Source of the DNA: Chryseobacterium indologenes
GTDB lineage: Bacteria > Bacteroidota > Bacteroidia > Flavobacteriales > Weeksellaceae
DNA length: 64,000 bases
Assembly (NCBI RefSeq): GCF_001295265.1
Contig: NZ_LJOD01000006.1
Span: 176,857-240,856, forward strand
Direction: 5' to 3'
Shown here: positions 37,821 through 44,887 of the stretch, in pieces
How the letters are laid out: the number at the start of each line of letters is the position of its first letter
Position numbering within the stretch: position 1 is the first letter of the stretch
Notes under the pieces: model-generated
Told to the model about the DNA's origin: nothing
What the model saw: the letters and a program-made list of their open reading frames with translations, nothing else
Databases searched by the model: none
Made by a program: the position numbers and the translations under genes

Positions 37821-38930
37821 ATGAAAAACCTTAATTTCGGATGCAAAAGATCCGATTTCCTTGTGACCAATTCAAAAGATGATTGGTTCGTTCAATGTCG
37901 CTTTTACGAACCAGATCGGGAAAAACCATTTACCTACCGGCGAAGACTAAACAGGTTTAAAGATGAAAAAGAACGTAAGCAAATTGAAAAACTGCTTCTA
38001 AAGCAGATGACAGTTTTGCTTGATGAGAAAGATTATAATCCTAGAACAAAACAATTCATGTTTGAAGAAGAAGAGTTGAATCCAAATCTATCATTGAGCG
38101 AAGCATTAGAGAAAGCGCTGGAAAGAAAAACTTATACACCGGAACATGTAAAAGTTGTTGTATCTGCATTAAATCGATTTAAGTTGAACTTGACAAAATT
38201 GGAATTGGATTACCTTAAAATCAAAGATGTTGAGCTGATCCATGTGAAAAAAATTCTCGAAGCCTGCAGCCTGTCAAACTATAGTTATAATCAGTACAAA
38301 AAAATGCTGTCATCTCTTTTTACAGATCTGGTTGATGAATCCTGCTTGAAAGTAAACCCTTGTACCGGGATTAAATCAAAAAAGCATATTGTAGAGAAAA
38401 AGGAAATATTCACGGATAAAGAACTTGAAAGAATTGCTGAAAGAATTCTAAAAGATGCTCCATTGTTTTATAACTTTTATCAGATCTTTTATATGTCCGG
38501 ATGCAGGATACCAGAAATGATCGGATTAAAAGCCAAAGATGTTAATTTAGAAAAGCAGGAATATACTATTTTACTAAAAAAAGGAGATTTATATGTTCGA
38601 GAAAAAAGAGCTATCGTTCCTGATGCAATGGAGTTTTGGACGCGACAAATGAAAAAAGTGAAAGACGATCAATATATTTTTTCTTATGGCTTTATTCCAG
38701 GGGACACATTGTTAACAAGGGATTATGTTTATAAATTCTGGAAGAAAAAAATAAGAATTGGTACAATTTACAAGTTAAAGTACACATGGCTGGATAAGGT
38801 TGAAGAGGCTCATTATAGCGCACAAATCATGGCCGGGCACCGTGATGATAGAACAACATCAATTTACACAGTAGGGCGTGAAAAAAGGAGATTAGAAGCT
38901 CAGAAGCAAATTAAAATCAAAATGTTTTAA
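37821..38930 (+). CDS. int: Phage tyrosine integrase
   Basis: A 369-residue site-specific recombinase. The N-terminal arm-binding region is basic, a SAM-like core-binding domain spans about 85-180, and the catalytic domain has Arg in SGCRIPEMIGLK, Lys in LLKKGDLYVREKRAIV, GHRDD and the tyrosine in TTSIYTV. The second Arg box, normally HxxR, reads YKLK, so Lys stands in for Arg and Tyr for His; Lys here is seen in other Bacteroidota phage integrases. It directly follows the tRNA-Ala that it presumably uses as attB. Confidence 0.9.
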   Translation: MKNLNFGCKRSDFLVTNSKDDWFVQCRFYEPDREKPFTYRRRLNRFKDEKERKQIEKLLLKQMTVLLDEKDYNPRTKQFMFEEEELNPNLSLSEALEKALERKTYTPEHVKVVVSALNRFKLNLTKLELDYLKIKDVELIHVKKILEACSLSNYSYNQYKKMLSSLFTDLVDESCLKVNPCTGIKSKKHIVEKKEIFTDKELERIAERILKDAPLFYNFYQIFYMSGCRIPEMIGLKAKDVNLEKQEYTILLKKGDLYVREKRAIVPDAMEFWTRQMKKVKDDQYIFSYGFIPGDTLLTRDYVYKFWKKKIRIGTIYKLKYTWLDKVEEAHYSAQIMAGHRDDRTTSIYTVGREKRRLEAQKQIKIKMF

Positions 38931-38935
38931 TAGCA

Positions 38936-38959
38936 GGGACTATAAGTAGTCCCTTTTTT
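38936..38959 (+). terminator. Intrinsic terminator of the integrase gene
   Basis: GGGACTA and TAGTCCC form a perfect 7-bp stem with loop TAAG, followed by six T. It starts six bases after the integrase stop and isolates the gene from the cargo pair downstream. Confidence 0.9.
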
Positions 38960-39002
38960 ATTACCTTATGGGAAACCGTATTCCTAATTATGTAAATAAA
39001 TG

Positions 39003-39010
39003 TATATTTG
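39003..39010 (+). promoter_or_regulatory. -7 box of the cargo-pair promoter
   Basis: TATATTTG matches the Bacteroidetes -7 consensus, with TTC (near TTG) 19 bases upstream at 38981-38983. The leader to the first cargo start is about 85 bases. Confidence 0.5.
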
Positions 39011-39102
39011 TCTATAACTAATAAGAATGATAATAAAATTAATTTGGAGCTTAAATCCTCCTAAAGAGAGTGTGTTTCAAACCCTTTCAAAATTACCACA
39101 AA

Positions 39103-40047
39103 ATGAGCAATGAATTAAAAATTAGGATCGTTAGGGATTCTCAAGGTAATGATCTTGATCTAAACAGGATTAGCATTGAGGCGGCAGATGCTTTAAATAT
39201 ATTTATAGATTCTCTTTCTAGTTTTGCCAAAACATATGATGATACTTCTGGTATTAAAATGCGCCTGGACAATGGATCTGTTACAGCTTGTTTGGTGCTG
39301 CCTGACGACGGCGCAAATATAGCGGATGAAATAGAGGAAATAATGATGAATAGGTCACAGAATAATGAAAGGATTAAGCCTCTAAAAACAATTCAAGATA
39401 AAATTCAACAAAACGGTTCAGTATACGAAGTTTATCTTAAAAAAAATAGCGCTCAGGAAATAAATGTAACAAATTACTTTAAAGGAGATAAGTTTCAGAC
39501 AAGGAGACAGCAATTAAATAGAGTATATGCAATAGAATTTATTAAAGGTAATCTCTATGCAATTGGAGGAAAAAAGAATCCTAATGTTCATATTGAAGAT
39601 TTAGAGAGTAATACTACGTCTAAAATTTCTTGCTCTGTTGAGGCTGCAAAAGTTCTTAATAAAGGATTATATGAAGAAATGTACTTTTCAACAATTAGGA
39701 CAGAATCCGAGCAGGGTATTTCTCATAGTTATGTTGATAATTACTCAAGTCTTGAAGATTTTCAGAATTTCAAAACACTACATGAAACCTTATTAAGCAC
39801 AGATAGTATTGAAAAATACGATATTATTTATGATTATATTTTAGAAGTCGTAAATAATGAAGATAGATCTAATGAGGAAATTATTAAATTAATGACTTTG
39901 TACAACAATAAATTTAGTGAGAAAGGAATTGTCCGAACAATACTCATGACCCTAAAGCCAATAATTGAAAGAGAGACAGGGTTAATACCGCATTATCAAA
40001 GTTTAGTAGAAACATTTAGGTCAAGAAGTAAAACTGGGAAGATATGA
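39103..40047 (+). CDS. Prophage cargo protein A, unknown function
   Basis: A 314-residue soluble protein with no signal peptide or membrane helix. The start at 39103 (MSNELKIRIVRD) is chosen over an ATG at 39070. The first 90 residues resemble a small alpha/beta unit (IRIVRDSQGNDLDLNRISIEAADALNIFIDSL, then RLDNGSVTACLVLP). A central beta-rich part (RVYAIEFIKGNLYAIGGKKNPNVHIEDLE) and a helical end follow. I recognise no family. It is AT-rich, has its own promoter and overlaps the next gene by four bases. The position beside the integrase is typical for lysogen-expressed genes such as superinfection immunity or anti-phage defence; that role is inferred. Confidence 0.75.
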   Translation: MSNELKIRIVRDSQGNDLDLNRISIEAADALNIFIDSLSSFAKTYDDTSGIKMRLDNGSVTACLVLPDDGANIADEIEEIMMNRSQNNERIKPLKTIQDKIQQNGSVYEVYLKKNSAQEINVTNYFKGDKFQTRRQQLNRVYAIEFIKGNLYAIGGKKNPNVHIEDLESNTTSKISCSVEAAKVLNKGLYEEMYFSTIRTESEQGISHSYVDNYSSLEDFQNFKTLHETLLSTDSIEKYDIIYDYILEVVNNEDRSNEEIIKLMTLYNNKFSEKGIVRTILMTLKPIIERETGLIPHYQSLVETFRSRSKTGKI

Positions 40048-40745
40048 GTTTAGATTTAGAAAATCAGTTAGTAAAATACAATGAAAGAAATCTTCCAAAC
40101 ACCTTTGTTTCATTAGCAGTTACTTTAGGTGATAGCAATATACCTGAACATGCAGTAATATTAATACGATATCGAACAGTTGACTATATCTTTCATTTTC
40201 CTGGAGCAGATCCTCCATTAATAGAAAACATTACTTCTAGAGTTGATCCAGTTTTATTTTACAAAATTCTTGACAATTTTGATACGGAGGACGATTCTGA
40301 TGTTGGAGCTTTTTTAAGACAATGTCAAAGAATATGTAACGAAACAGATATAACTTATGGATTTATATTCGATGCATCTACATATGGGGAAGACGGAAGG
40401 TATTTGAGCCTTTCCGGGCTACCCGAGATTGCAAGTTGTGTCGGGTTTTGTGTAAATGTCATTTCTAAATACGTTATTGATTTTTCCAGCACATATTTTA
40501 ATCTCGATGATTGGGATGATAGCGGAATAGAAGGTCGTATCGCATTTTTTGACCAATGGGCACAGGAGGAAGTAATAAAAAAATACCCATCAGTTGATTG
40601 GAGCTTGTATAATGCATTCAAAAAAAGGATTACCCCATTAGAGTACCTGTGTTCAGGCTTCTGCAGTGTTTACCCAATTACAAAACAAACTATAGAAAAT
40701 ATTAAACCATATGTAGAAAGAGAAATAGCAAGAAAATTGGCTTAA
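40044..40745 (+). CDS. Prophage cargo protein B, unknown function
   Basis: A 233-residue soluble protein whose start ATGA overlaps the stop of cargo A. Strands near the start (HAVILIRYRTVDYIFHFPG) with conserved-looking His, and a middle Cys-rich stretch (EIASCVGFCVNVISKYV), could place a His and a Cys in a papain-like or transglutaminase-like fold. That is a guess from residue pattern only. A further Cys pair occurs near the end (YLCSGFCSVYP). No family is recognised. A strong terminator closes the unit, so A and B form one isolated transcript. Confidence 0.72.
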   Translation: MSLDLENQLVKYNERNLPNTFVSLAVTLGDSNIPEHAVILIRYRTVDYIFHFPGADPPLIENITSRVDPVLFYKILDNFDTEDDSDVGAFLRQCQRICNETDITYGFIFDASTYGEDGRYLSLSGLPEIASCVGFCVNVISKYVIDFSSTYFNLDDWDDSGIEGRIAFFDQWAQEEVIKKYPSVDWSLYNAFKKRITPLEYLCSGFCSVYPITKQTIENIKPYVEREIARKLA

Positions 40746-40770
40746 AAATATAAATACATGTTAAGATTAT

Positions 40771-40793
40771 GCCCCGTATTCCGGGGCTTTTTT
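40771..40793 (+). terminator. Intrinsic terminator of the cargo pair
   Basis: GCCCCG pairs with CGGGGC around TATTC and runs into six T. It also separates the pair from the convergent SLOG gene. Confidence 0.9.
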
Positions 40794-41139
40794 ATATAAG
40801 AACGATTTTTACTTTCAATCCCAATTCCTTGGCAATGTTAATCATGCTCAAAGTTCCTTTGCTTTTACTGTCCCAGAAAGCTATAAGCGCGTCAGCATAT
40901 TCTGCCATTTCCCTGTTGCGAATCGGGCCTGCTTTTGGACCTAAATCCCAATTAGCAGGAAAACGGGAAATATTGTAGCCATTCTCTACAGCATATCTTT
41001 CCCCTAAAAGATCAGCTCCCCGGGCGCCTCCAGAAATTATTTCAATTTCCTGATAGTTCTGCAAATAATAATCACACCTCTCCTTCAAGAAAGAATAGTC
41101 CTCAAATGTTCGGGTTCCGGCAATGATTACTTTGAACAT
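40792..41139 (-). CDS. SLOG-family protein (DUF2493/YspA-like)
   Basis: A 115-residue Rossmann-like protein. The start VIIAGTRTFEDY, the glycine-rich loop IISGGARGADLLGERYA and the acidic/aromatic block FPANWDLGPKAGPIRNREMAEYADALIAFW are the signature of the SLOG domain that binds nucleotides or NAD-derived ligands. Phage genomes often carry such single-domain genes, and larger SLOG proteins act in defence signalling. It is alone on the minus strand, convergent with the cargo pair and divergent from the antirepressor. A palindrome TAAAGT-N3-ACTTTA lies just before its start. Confidence 0.85.
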   Translation of the reverse strand: MFKVIIAGTRTFEDYSFLKERCDYYLQNYQEIEIISGGARGADLLGERYAVENGYNISRFPANWDLGPKAGPIRNREMAEYADALIAFWDSKSKGTLSMINIAKELGLKVKIVLI

Positions 41140-41145
41140 ATTTAT

Positions 41146-41160
41146 TAAAGTATAACTTTA
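41146..41160 (-). promoter_or_regulatory. Palindromic operator copy 1 (TAAAGT-N3-ACTTTA)
   Basis: TAAAGT at 41146-41151, spacer ATA, and ACTTTA at 41155-41160. The same arms with a three-base spacer recur at 52464-52478. It lies seven bases before the SLOG start, probably over the transcription start, in the divergent control region with the antirepressor. Confidence 0.55.
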
Positions 41161-41192
41161 GATAAAAAATATAAATTGTTGTTAAATAGTTG

Positions 41193-41223
41193 TTGGAATA
41201 TTCGTTCCTCGTTTTTATATTTG
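41193..41223 (+). promoter_or_regulatory. Antirepressor leader promoter
   Basis: TTG at 41193-41195, a 20-base spacer and TATATTTG at 41216-41223 match the Bacteroidetes consensus well. Transcription should start near 41230 and read through the leader hairpin before the antirepressor ATG. Confidence 0.7.
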
Positions 41224-41275
41224 TACCGTCAATACTTCATGCTTACTAAATAGCTATAAACTTTACGAACATAAA

Positions 41276-41347
41276 AAAGCCACTTTAAGGGTTTACACTG
41301 CGACATGTATGATGTATTGACACCCCTTATTGTGGCTTTATTTTTTT
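41276..41347 (+). terminator. Terminator-like leader hairpin just before the antirepressor
   Basis: AAAGCCAC (41276-41283) and AAGGG (41287-41291) pair with CCCTT (41324-41328) and GTGGCTTT (41332-41339), followed by seven T. The T run ends five bases before the antirepressor ATG. The layout is that of an intrinsic terminator inside a leader, so it may act by attenuation or release a small RNA of about 115 bases. Confidence 0.7.
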
Positions 41348-41352
41348 AGACA

Positions 41353-42024
41353 ATGACAAATATAACAAATTTTGGTGGAAAAATCGGAAATGAATTAATT
41401 AGAATTTCCGAACAAAATGGGAAACAGGCTGTATCAGCCAGAGAGCTGTATGAATTTTTAGGTTATGATCTTAAAAACTGGAAAAGATGGTACCTGAAAA
41501 ATATAGTTGAAAATCAATTTGCAGTAGAAAATGAAGATTATCAAACGTTCGTCATTGAGAGGAACGGTAACGAAACGCTAGATTTTGCCCTGTCCATTGA
41601 TCTTTCAAAAAAAATATCAATGATGGCAAAGACTGTTAAGGGTGAAGAGGCAAGAGATTATTTTATCAACTGTGAGAATAATTACAAAAATTCAATTCAG
41701 ATTTTCCAAAATGATCCCTTCATCCAATTACGGATGAATCAAATTCAGCAGCAGCAACAGATTGTACAATTGGAGACAAAAGTTCAAGAAATAGAAGCAA
41801 AGACAACGACAAGACCAGATTATTTTTCAGTTATGGGATATGCTATTCTCAACAAAATTACTGTCGGACTAACATTAGCATCAACCATAGGAAGAAAAGC
41901 GGCAGCGATTTGCCGGAAAAACAATTTGCCAACAGACGAAGTTCCGGACCCAAGATTTGGAAAAGTCAAACTTTACCCTCGCAATGTCTTGGAAGATGTT
42001 TTTAATCAAACAGTATTCGCATAA
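41353..42024 (+). CDS. Phage antirepressor, AntA/AntB type
   Basis: A 223-residue protein. The N-terminal AntA/AntB domain is clear: QAVSARELYEFLGYDLKNWKRWYLKNIVENQFAVENEDY, then LDFALSIDLSKKISMMAKTVKGEEARDYFINCE (residues 22-120). A Gln-rich coiled segment (about 120-150) links it to a helical C-terminal part (AILNKITVGLTLASTIGRKAAAICR) seen in Bacteroidota phage regulators. Antirepressors bind phage repressors and favour lytic growth. It is preceded by a terminator-like hairpin and ended by a terminator, so it is a single-gene unit. Confidence 0.82.
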   Translation: MTNITNFGGKIGNELIRISEQNGKQAVSARELYEFLGYDLKNWKRWYLKNIVENQFAVENEDYQTFVIERNGNETLDFALSIDLSKKISMMAKTVKGEEARDYFINCENNYKNSIQIFQNDPFIQLRMNQIQQQQQIVQLETKVQEIEAKTTTRPDYFSVMGYAILNKITVGLTLASTIGRKAAAICRKNNLPTDEVPDPRFGKVKLYPRNVLEDVFNQTVFA

Positions 42025-42029
42025 AATAG

Positions 42030-42053
42030 AGCTCCAGTAATTGGAGCTTTTTT
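42030..42053 (+). terminator. Intrinsic terminator of the antirepressor gene
   Basis: AGCTCCA pairs with TGGAGCT around GTAAT and runs into six T. Confidence 0.88.
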
Positions 42054-42081
42054 ATTTCTTTCTTATTCCTAGATAATCAAA

Positions 42082-42312
42082 CTAAGTTATTTCCTTGCCT
42101 TTATTGTACTCTTTTTTTTGAAAGTGGTAGGCATTGTTGTATTCAAACTGGAATGTATTCGATTTTGTAAACTGTCTATAGTAATAGTCGTAAGACCTTA
42201 TATCTCGTATTTCTGAAGGCAGAGCAGATATAAGGTCTTTTAAATTACTGTCGCAGCCAATCACCTCATTATTTTTTATTACAAAAAACAGCTTGCTAAC
42301 ATTTTGATTCAT
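42082..42312 (-). CDS. Small prophage protein, unknown function
   Basis: A 76-residue protein; the start at 42312 (MNQNVSKLFFVIKNNEVIG) is preferred because an ATG at 42360 lies over the promoter. The pattern of strand, turn and helix (FFVIKNNEVIGCDSNLKDLISALPSEI) with many aromatic residues (SYDYYYRQFTKS) suggests a small folded protein. No family is recognised. It is on the minus strand with a very good promoter, which suggests expression in the lysogen. Confidence 0.6.
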   Translation of the reverse strand: MNQNVSKLFFVIKNNEVIGCDSNLKDLISALPSEIRDIRSYDYYYRQFTKSNTFQFEYNNAYHFQKKEYNKGKEIT

Positions 42313-42330
42313 AAGGATATTTTTATAATG

Positions 42331-42360
42331 CAAATATACATTTAAATATTTGTAAAACAA
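42331..42360 (-). promoter_or_regulatory. Consensus promoter, minus strand
   Basis: On the minus strand TTG (42358-42360), exactly 19 bases, then TATATTTG (42331-42338). This is a near-perfect Bacteroidetes promoter for the small minus-strand gene. Confidence 0.75.
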
Positions 42361-42424
42361 GCGAAATTTTTCACCTTGAAAATCAAATAGTTACAAATAA
42401 TCGTAAGAATAATTGTAATTATAT

Positions 42425-42456
42425 TTGCATAATACAAATAAACGTATGTATATTTG
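42425..42456 (+). promoter_or_regulatory. Promoter of the small early genes, plus strand
   Basis: TTG at 42425-42427, a 21-base spacer and TATATTTG at 42449-42456. Another TATATTTG box lies at 42420-42427. The start is about 35 bases before the first early gene at 42500. Confidence 0.65.
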
Positions 42457-42499
42457 TAACATCAAAACGAAACAATAATAACAAATAAATAATACCATT

Positions 42500-42763
42500 A
42501 TGAAAACAGTAGCTAACACAGACAAAATGTTTATGATCGAAGTAACTAACATTGCAATGCCTCAGGCTGATGACGCAAATTTTGATGTAGAGGGTGTTAT
42601 ACATGAAAGAAAATTTTTCGAAACTGAAAAAGAAGCAAAAAAATACTTCAATAAGATAGTTAAAGAGAATGACATGAGAGTAATAAGAAATATGGCCCGT
42701 GGTAATCACAAAGAACTTTATTTAACGCCTGTACAGCCTTCTTACGCTGAGAAATTCAAATAA
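42500..42763 (+). CDS. Small early prophage protein, unknown function
   Basis: An 87-residue acidic-basic mixed protein with strand MFMIEVTNIAMP and a helix ETEKEAKKYFNKIVKEND followed by MRVIRNM. No motif or membrane segment is visible. It is first in a run of four short early genes in the same direction and follows a clear promoter. Confidence 0.65.
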   Translation: MKTVANTDKMFMIEVTNIAMPQADDANFDVEGVIHERKFFETEKEAKKYFNKIVKENDMRVIRNMARGNHKELYLTPVQPSYAEKFK

Positions 42764-42823
42764 GTACAATGAACCTGGGTAAGTTCAAAAAAGGCCCTTA
42801 ATTAACCTTACATATATTATACC

Positions 42824-43048
42824 ATGAAAAACACCATGCCGACATTAAAACCAAGAAAACAAGCAAAAGAAAGAGAAATATATTTCATGCAGGCCGTGGC
42901 CCTTACGAATTACGCTAAGCTCTGCAACAAATTAAAAGAAGTGCCGAATCTTGATGTAATACATACGCTGGCCAATAGCGAAGACATAAAGAAGTTAATA
43001 AAATCAAATAATCTATTCATTTCACAATTTGAACAATCAGCGGGGTAA
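42824..43048 (+). CDS. Small early prophage protein, unknown function
   Basis: A 74-residue, mostly helical, basic protein (PRKQAKEREIYFMQAVALTNYAKLCNKLKE). No family is recognised. It lies between two other early genes with normal spacing, which is the main support for it. Confidence 0.6.
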   Translation: MKNTMPTLKPRKQAKEREIYFMQAVALTNYAKLCNKLKEVPNLDVIHTLANSEDIKKLIKSNNLFISQFEQSAG

Positions 43049-43089
43049 AGCCCGCTTTTGGTGGTAAAAGACAAAAAAAATACAGCAAT

Positions 43090-43515
43090 ATGAAAACTTC
43101 AAATACCTTCAGAAAAACAGTAATGCTGCGAGCATATCACATAATGCAAGAAACTGGCAAAGAGTGGGCAGAATGCTTGCGTAAAGCTTGGCAGTTATAC
43201 CGAATAAATAAAGAGATGCACCAAGGCGAAGTAACATTTTATTTCGAGAAAAAAGACGGTTCTATAAGAAAAGCGATCGGCACGTTAAAAATTGACTACG
43301 AATTTAAAACACAAAGCCAGCCGAGTACTTCTACCTTTTCATATTTTGATGTAGATATAAATGATTGGCGTTGCTTTAAAATAGCTAATTTTATCGGCCT
43401 TGCTACTGTAGATCACTTCATGCCATTAATGACCGAATTGCCTACCGGCAGCAACTATATTAAGCCTAAGGCTCAGAACCTAAGAAACAGAAGACAAAAA
43501 CTAATAAGCAAATAA
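43090..43515 (+). CDS. DUF2693-like small prophage protein
   Basis: A 141-residue protein. The block MLRAYHIMQETGKEWAECLRKAWQLYR followed by strands GEVTFYFEKKDGSIRKAIGTLK resembles the DUF2693 family, common in Bacteroidota phages and conjugative elements, which pairs a helical start with an SH3-like sheet. The family has no assigned function. It lies two bases before the next gene. Confidence 0.65.
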   Translation: MKTSNTFRKTVMLRAYHIMQETGKEWAECLRKAWQLYRINKEMHQGEVTFYFEKKDGSIRKAIGTLKIDYEFKTQSQPSTSTFSYFDVDINDWRCFKIANFIGLATVDHFMPLMTELPTGSNYIKPKAQNLRNRRQKLISK

Positions 43516-43517
43516 AT

Positions 43518-43886
43518 ATGAAAACTAAAAAAAGACCCTCAACAGTTCAAAGACGCAGAATGAAAATCGTTACAACGCCTAAGGCGTTAATAACTAAAAC
43601 AGAAGAAAATGAGCAGGTAAAACCTCTCTTTTTGATCATGCAAAAGAAATATTTTGACCAGATCGAAAAAGGCGAGAAAATCGAAGAGTATAGAGACGAC
43701 ACATCATTTTACCGATCAAGACTACTAAATAAGGCGCAAACCGCATTTAAAAGATATAACACGGTTATTCTGCAAGAGGGTTACCACAAAGGGGCCAGAA
43801 GAATGATTATCGAAGTAAAGCAAGTAACATTGAACAATTATTTTACTATTCACCTGGGCAAGATACTTGATCGGCAAAATTTCTAA
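43518..43886 (+). CDS. ASCH-like phage protein, copy 1
   Basis: A 122-residue protein with a basic start and the block LIMQKKYFDQIEKGEKIEEYRD, which pairs with LVLTKKNFVDILKGVKKEEYRA in a second gene at 44430. Both continue into a strand and a late block (GARRMIIEVKQVTLNNYF here). The pattern K-x-F-x-x-I-x-x-G-x-K-x-x-E-Y-R fits the ASCH/PUA-like fold thought to bind RNA. It ends the first early transcript, before a terminator. Confidence 0.65.
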   Translation: MKTKKRPSTVQRRRMKIVTTPKALITKTEENEQVKPLFLIMQKKYFDQIEKGEKIEEYRDDTSFYRSRLLNKAQTAFKRYNTVILQEGYHKGARRMIIEVKQVTLNNYFTIHLGKILDRQNF

Positions 43887-43909
43887 GCATAATCAAAATA
43901 AGAAAATTA

Positions 43910-43938
43910 ACCACTCTAATTATTTGAGTGGTTTTTTT
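43910..43938 (+). terminator. Intrinsic terminator after the small early genes
   Basis: ACCACTC pairs with GAGTGGT around an AT-rich loop and runs into seven T. Confidence 0.88.
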
Positions 43939-44029
43939 GTGGTTTAAAAATCAAATATGTATAAAGCAATGCTTTAGTTGTTGTTTGTATATATCAATAA
44001 GTCAATGTAATAAATAATTTTGTTATAAG

Positions 44030-44443
44030 ATGATTACGGCCGAATTAAGAAGCAAATACAAAGGCAGAAGCATTGAGAGCCTTATTGATACTTTACAGAA
44101 GCTTGTAAACGCTAAAGTTCGTAAGAGAGACAGTAAAGACGGGTATTTTATCTGCATTTCGTGCGATGAAATGAAGCCAGTACAACAGATGAATGCCGGG
44201 CATTATTTTGCCAAAGAATTTTATAAGTCGGTACGGTTTGATCTCGATAATATGCACGGGCAATGCGTAAGATGTAACAAGTATTTAAGCGCGAATTTGA
44301 TACCGTATAGGTCGAATTTACTTTTAAAGATAGGTGAGCATCGTTTACGTCAATTAGAACAAAAAGCAGCCTTAAAAAACTTCAAATTCAGTCGTGACTT
44401 TTTGATTGAACAAATAGAAAAATATAAACATGAAAAATACTAA
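44030..44443 (+). CDS. NinG/Rap-like recombination protein
   Basis: A 137-residue protein with two zinc pairs, CISC and CVRC, separated by about 40 residues that include AGHYFAKEFYKSVRFDLDNMHGQ. This is the NinG (Rap) pattern from lambdoid phages; NinG takes part in recombination and Holliday-junction processing. A TAATTTTG box at 44015-44022 lies very close to the start, which suggests a short or leaderless transcript. Its 3' end overlaps the second ASCH-like gene by 14 bases. Confidence 0.8.
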   Translation: MITAELRSKYKGRSIESLIDTLQKLVNAKVRKRDSKDGYFICISCDEMKPVQQMNAGHYFAKEFYKSVRFDLDNMHGQCVRCNKYLSANLIPYRSNLLLKIGEHRLRQLEQKAALKNFKFSRDFLIEQIEKYKHEKY

Positions 44444-44780
44444 AGAACTGTATTTGGTTCTGACCAAAAAAAACTTTGTTGATATTCTTAAAGGTGTCAA
44501 AAAAGAAGAGTACCGAGCATTCTCAGATTATTATATCGAACGCCTGGGTGAAGTTGATGCAGATGGTGAGTTAATCGGGACAGTTGTACCTGAAGCTATT
44601 CGCTTTCAGATGGGATATAGCAAAAATGCACCCCAGATGGTTGTCCAGTGTAAAGATGTTCTTATTGATGTTGATAAAGATGTCAAAGAAGGCGAAGACC
44701 TGACAACCGAGAACAGCAATTTCGCCTTAATTCTAGGTGCTGTACTCGAGAGTTCCAACTGTGAAAAATTAATTGTTTAA
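44430..44780 (+). CDS. ASCH-like phage protein, copy 2
   Basis: A 116-residue paralogue of the 43518 product: LVLTKKNFVDILKGVKKEEYRAFSDYY aligns with the earlier copy's K-Y-F-D-Q-I-E-K-G-E-K-I-E-E-Y-R block. The middle (EAIRFQMGYSKNAPQMVVQCKDVLID) also matches its GARRMIIEVK region. A PUA/ASCH-like RNA-binding fold is inferred. It overlaps the NinG-like gene by 14 bases and is followed by the arginine-rich ORF. Confidence 0.65.
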   Translation: MKNTKELYLVLTKKNFVDILKGVKKEEYRAFSDYYIERLGEVDADGELIGTVVPEAIRFQMGYSKNAPQMVVQCKDVLIDVDKDVKEGEDLTTENSNFALILGAVLESSNCEKLIV

Positions 44781-44797
44781 CCTTAAATACGATTGCA

Positions 44798-44887
44798 ATG
44801 TCAGAAGCTACAGCAAGAAGAGCAAGAAGAGCGGTAAGTCGATCTTTCGCCAGAATTGCGCCAAGAGTAATTAGACGTAGAGGATAA
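44798..44887 (+). CDS. Arginine-rich micro-ORF, 29 residues
   Basis: A short frame from ATG 44798 to TAA 44885-44887. Ten of 29 residues are Arg, with Ala and Ser between them (MSEATARRARRAVSRSFAR, then a short basic end). Its stop shares the bases TAATG with the next gene's start, the classic sign of coupled translation. It could be a leader peptide that controls the PAPS-reductase-like gene or a tiny nucleic-acid-binding protein. Confidence 0.5.
   Translation: MSEATARRARRAVSRSFARIAPRVIRRRG

Noticed and set aside
40769..40978. 69-codon plus-strand frame over the SLOG gene
   Set aside because: Complement of the SLOG coding sequence, which has clear family motifs.
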